Source of the DNA: Apostichopus californicus
Lineage: Eukaryota; Echinodermata; Holothuroidea; Aspidochirotida; Stichopodidae
DNA length: 22,768 nt
Direction of reading: 5' to 3'
Assembly (NCBI GenBank): GCA_020650975.1
Contig: JAIPMN010050164.1
Span: 1 to 22,768, forward strand
Below are positions 19,833-22,768 of the stretch, piece by piece. The notes beneath the pieces are model-generated. The model was not told where the DNA came from. It made no database searches and saw only the letters and a list, made by a program, of their open reading frames with translations. Position numbers and translations under genes: made by a program. Numbering within the stretch: position 1 is the stretch's first letter; each line of letters starts with the position of its first letter.

Positions 19833-20784
19833 CATATCACAGCAAATTTTATTTAGTCATACTATAGAAAATCAAAGGCGAAAGAAAGTTCAGCGAGGCA
19901 TCTTTGTGAAGTGATGCTGGCTCGCTGGAAGCCGTGCATTAGTGAGCTACATCTGCAATGCTATGAGGAGAGTACAAGACTACAACATTATTAGTCTTGT
20001 GGGTCGGGAAACAAATGCATATTATTACTGTAAACCAGGAATATCAACCTCTCTCTCTCACTCAATACAGAATATGAAAAAAAGCCATATTGTAAAGTAG
20101 AAGACATTTTGCTACTCACACCAAAACGCATACTGAATCATGAATCATTAAAAGTTGAAAAACAAATTTCATGATCATTGCATATAACATGTGGCCTACA
20201 TTTCATCATAACTGAAAACTCTACAGAAGGCCTTGTTTTGGGCCCTCACATGACGACCAAAACTTTTTCCCTGAACAACTTTATTTCACCATCATTCAAA
20301 CGTCATCCACAACATTTCAGCAGATTTGGACAAACGCTCTATAAGTAGCATTTTCATGAAAAGGACCTCTCGTGACTTCAAATGACCTTCAAATTGATAA
20401 AATATGATCATATGTATGACAACTTAACTTACGCAAACCACTGACGAATTTTCAGCGAAATCGAATGAAAAATGACGAAATGGCAGTCATTCAATAACGG
20501 TGGCAAAACGTGTCCGAATTTTGGCGGGTTCTCACGATCGCTATTGCTGAGATAATAGCTTTTAGCTGAGCTAAAAAGTTAATCGAGTCCACGTCAACAA
20601 CACTGAAGGATAGCATATATTAACGTATAAATAGGATATCCCACCACGAATATACATTAACTGATATAATTGCAACTCTCAGTAAAGTACTTAATGAAAT
20701 CACTGTGCGACATAAGACGTTACTAACGTTTATGGTAGTTTGACACATGAAATCGCACATGGTTATATTTGTCTTACTTTGTTG
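19833..20784. other. Unassigned sequence; CpG rises toward the right
   Basis: A GC-richer patch at about 19880-19975 could not be assigned to any family. Its + frame stays open for some 40 codons after a possible acceptor at 19865, but the translation is not recognisable. Around 20450-20560 CpG becomes noticeably commoner. A short perfect inverted repeat tttagct-g-agctaaa lies at about 20560-20575. Confidence 0.4.
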
Positions 20785-20792
20785 TGACGTCA
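20785..20792. promoter_or_regulatory. CRE palindrome TGACGTCA (1)
   Basis: A full 8-bp CREB/ATF consensus, the first of three within about 630 bp. Confidence 0.45.
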
Positions 20793-21140
20793 TTCATTGC
20801 AGTAAACATGCTGCAAACGAACATGAACTATATGTGTTCCGTTGTGTAGAGTGACATGCAGTTTCAACCATCAAAGTTATACGTCGTATGCAATGCACGT
20901 ATTTCTGTCACCGCCCCCCTCATCACCCCCCCCCCCCTTATCACCCCTCTATTCTGAAAGCACCGATTACTTTTAAATGTGTGTTCACGTCAATAATAAT
21001 TACCTTAACTAATCCCTTGTCGCTCGTGGTACCCACCCCTCCATTTCGAACTACGTCGATCAGCTTTCCCATGTACAATTAAAACGCTAGGAATGTGCAC
21101 AAGAGGATGTTTATCAAAGACTTTGTCGAGGACACTATTA

Positions 21141-21148
21141 TGACGTCA
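21141..21148. promoter_or_regulatory. CRE palindrome TGACGTCA (2)
   Basis: A full CREB/ATF consensus in the context TATGACGTCATA, so the palindrome extends to 12 bp. Confidence 0.45.
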
Positions 21149-21405
21149 TATTGGTATCTGTAGGTCGAAACATAACCCACATGAACTTCTTATCTTGGAA
21201 AATTAGTAACTAAATTTTGCCGAATTCTGTTAAATATAGAAAGAAACATAAGGTAGATAACAACACCTATACTTCAAACAAGTCAATTACTGTTATATTT
21301 ATAGATTGAGTTTGCTTTTGATATTTGCTTTATCGATCGATTCAGGTATTAAGAGAAGGAGGTCATCGATTTTTGTCAAGTTTACTTATGAAATAGCAAA
21401 TTAGG

Positions 21406-21413
21406 TGACGTCA
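21406..21413. promoter_or_regulatory. CRE palindrome TGACGTCA (3)
   Basis: A full CREB/ATF consensus in the context GGTGACGTCATAA. Confidence 0.45.
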
Positions 21414-22245
21414 TAACTCGGCTTGAGGTCTTCTCTGTGTTGCTACTTGATGGTCTTCCCCACCAGTTACAATTAACAGTAAAACGTACAAGTATATCGA
21501 CCCTTCTATAGTTCCTTCATTTCCTCATGCAGGGTACTGCTGAAAAGAGTCGAAAATATCGTTGGCTAATCTTAACGTTTATTAATCTTTCTAAAAATAA
21601 CTGTAGAGAAGAAGCCTTGTTGTTTTCACTAAACTAAGATGGAAAGACTTGCAAGATGCGTTGTCATATGTTTTGCTTTAAACGTTAAAGGGTGTGAAGA
21701 CTCGCGCAAAAAGAAACGTTTGATGCCGGTAATCTGACCTAGTTTCGAATGAGGTGTAACAGAAGTGTTAGACACCACCATCTATAATACACATAATACA
21801 CACACACAGCTTGCTACCGTCGGTAATTAGACACTAGTTGACAGTCAGTACATACAGCTGCGGTCAATACCCACAGCACAGTGTACAAACATCTCAGGTC
21901 CAGCTAAAGAAAACAAGGTATCACGTTGCATTACTGTACTGTCTGCATTTTGTAGCGACACGAACAAAACGTCACTTGCAAGCAACGGAAAGTTAACTTT
22001 TTTTCAGATGGCCGCACGCGGTTTGGGGCGAGTCTTCTATACCTTTAATCAAATGTTTCATAAGGTAAAATAGAATTGAAAAAAAGAACAGCAAAGATAC
22101 TAGTCTAATGCTTCAAAGGAGGAAGCACAATTCTGATGGCAAAAGTGACTGTTTTGTGGCCAAGATATGTATTTTGGCAACATTACTTAGGTGTCGTTTC
22201 CAGTCAATCGCGATATGGACCATCCGTGGATCGGTTTGTCATGTA

Positions 22246-22737
22246 CAGGGGCGTCAATCCGATTTGAAACGTGGGGGGGACGAATCGATTCGAGTATTCC
22301 GGCCGTAAGTACTATCTAAGCGGAGCGCCACCATCGGTTGGCGCGCAGCGTACCAAGAAAATTTCAGATTTCAATACCTGCCAGATCGCTGGAGATGGCA
22401 CTTGCCAGGCTGGATAGCAGCCATCTAGTTGCGTGATTTCGGAAGAAAATTAGAAATTCGTCACTCAGGAAATCTGCAATAAATTTAGTTCATGCGACCT
22501 TCATTTTTGGTGGATATTTCCAATTGACATGAACATTAGAACCCAGTGCAAGTTGAAAAATGATGCAGCGAACTGGAACCACAGCCTCATTTTGCCCTAT
22601 GTTTCAGGATATATCCCCTCATTTGTTCGAACCCATGACAACTAACAATCTGTGAATAGATTTACTTCGAAATGGGCACAATATATTGCACCAAGTCGGT
22701 CAAGGAATGACCCAGGGCCTCAGATATAGGCCTATAG
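22246..22737. mobile_element. Left end of a hAT-like DNA transposon (partial)
   Basis: CAGGGGCGTCAATCC at 22246 followed by a G-run (about 22272-22278) has the same design as the proven hAT-like end at 2508: CAGGG, then CGT, then an inward G-run. Subterminal hairpins follow: gcgcca/tggcgc at 22325-22344, and agatggc/gccatct near 22392-22427. No matching right terminus is present before the window ends, so the element continues beyond it or has lost its right end. If intact, GTCATGTA (22238-22245) should recur after its right end. No coding frame is visible. Confidence 0.5.
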
Positions 22738-22768
22738 CAGGGGTGGGCAACCTTCTTGAATGAATGGG
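22738..22768. mobile_element. Start of another hAT-like element at the window edge
   Basis: CAGGGGTGGGCAACC is a very common terminus of hAT (Charlie/Tip100-type) elements in animals. Only 31 bases are visible. It may be inserted in the element that starts at 22246. The expected target duplication would be GCCTATAG (22730-22737). Confidence 0.5.

Larger units (their letters stand above)
20793..22245. other. CpG-richer intergenic region, possible regulatory DNA
   Basis: Compared with the introns, CpG dinucleotides are frequent here (for example around 21330-21370 and 21480-21760). Besides two of the CREs it holds a 12-C run (20926-20937). I could not identify an exon, a TATA-initiator arrangement or a transcript direction. 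The frame at 20888-21082 runs over the C-tract and shows no domain. Confidence 0.35.

Noticed and set aside
21639-21737. 32-codon + frame starting MERLARCVVICFALN, signal-peptide-like
   Set aside because: A hydrophobic start alone in such a short frame is weak evidence, and no downstream exon could be linked to it.
22108-22308. 66-codon + open frame
   Set aside because: It crosses the start of the hAT-like terminus at 22246 and has no recognisable domain.
1-22768. LTR retroelement, retrovirus or Polinton copy
   Set aside because: No long terminal repeats, protease, integrase or capsid-like frame was recognised anywhere in the window.

Overview
The window is animal nuclear DNA. It is AT-rich and poor in CpG over most of its length. 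It has spliced exons with GT/AG borders, long introns, minisatellites, and SINE, LINE and hAT-type elements. The repeat style and the gene suggest a marine invertebrate, perhaps an echinoderm or a relative, but I cannot fix the species. I see no bacterial, viral or LTR-type gene.

Only one real protein gene is supported. Four exons on the + strand (4466-4587, 5351-5432, 7884-8062, 10835-11008) splice in matching phases (1, then 0, 1, 0, then stop). They encode the last ~185 residues of a tetratricopeptide-repeat protein that looks like the C-terminus of TMTC2. This is an ER-membrane protein of the TMTC family, which O-mannosylates cadherins. Its N-terminal membrane and catalytic part must lie left of the window.

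Layout. 1-4465 is the intron upstream of the first visible exon. It is built largely of diverged copies of a dispersed repeat. A non-autonomous hAT-like element (2508-3685) with a perfect 8-bp target duplication sits inside one copy. It also holds a small inverted-repeat element (1831-2002) and a tRNA-derived SINE on the minus strand (4017-4260). 4466-11008 is the gene end. Its last intron carries a 27-copy, 20-bp minisatellite between two diverged copies of a ~210-bp direct repeat. Beyond the stop come a likely poly(A) signal, a ~135-bp three-copy repeat, a 13-copy 57-bp array (12441-13150), a G-rich 21-bp array (13761-13857) and a minus-strand, 5'-truncated CR1/L2-like LINE with target duplications (14765-15331). 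Then follow an AC-rich dispersed repeat (about 15950-16330), a long plain AT-rich stretch and a 13-copy 54-bp array (18847-19523). From about 20.4 kb to the right edge CpG becomes visibly commoner, three full CRE palindromes TGACGTCA lie within 630 bp, and two hAT-like transposon ends start (22246 and 22738).

Most open frames in the window come from tandem repeats or chance. I found no clear new multi-gene system. The most interesting items are the nested transposon with its reconstructable empty site, the minisatellite-within-duplication in the last intron, the two arrays whose periods are multiples of three, and the CRE cluster.
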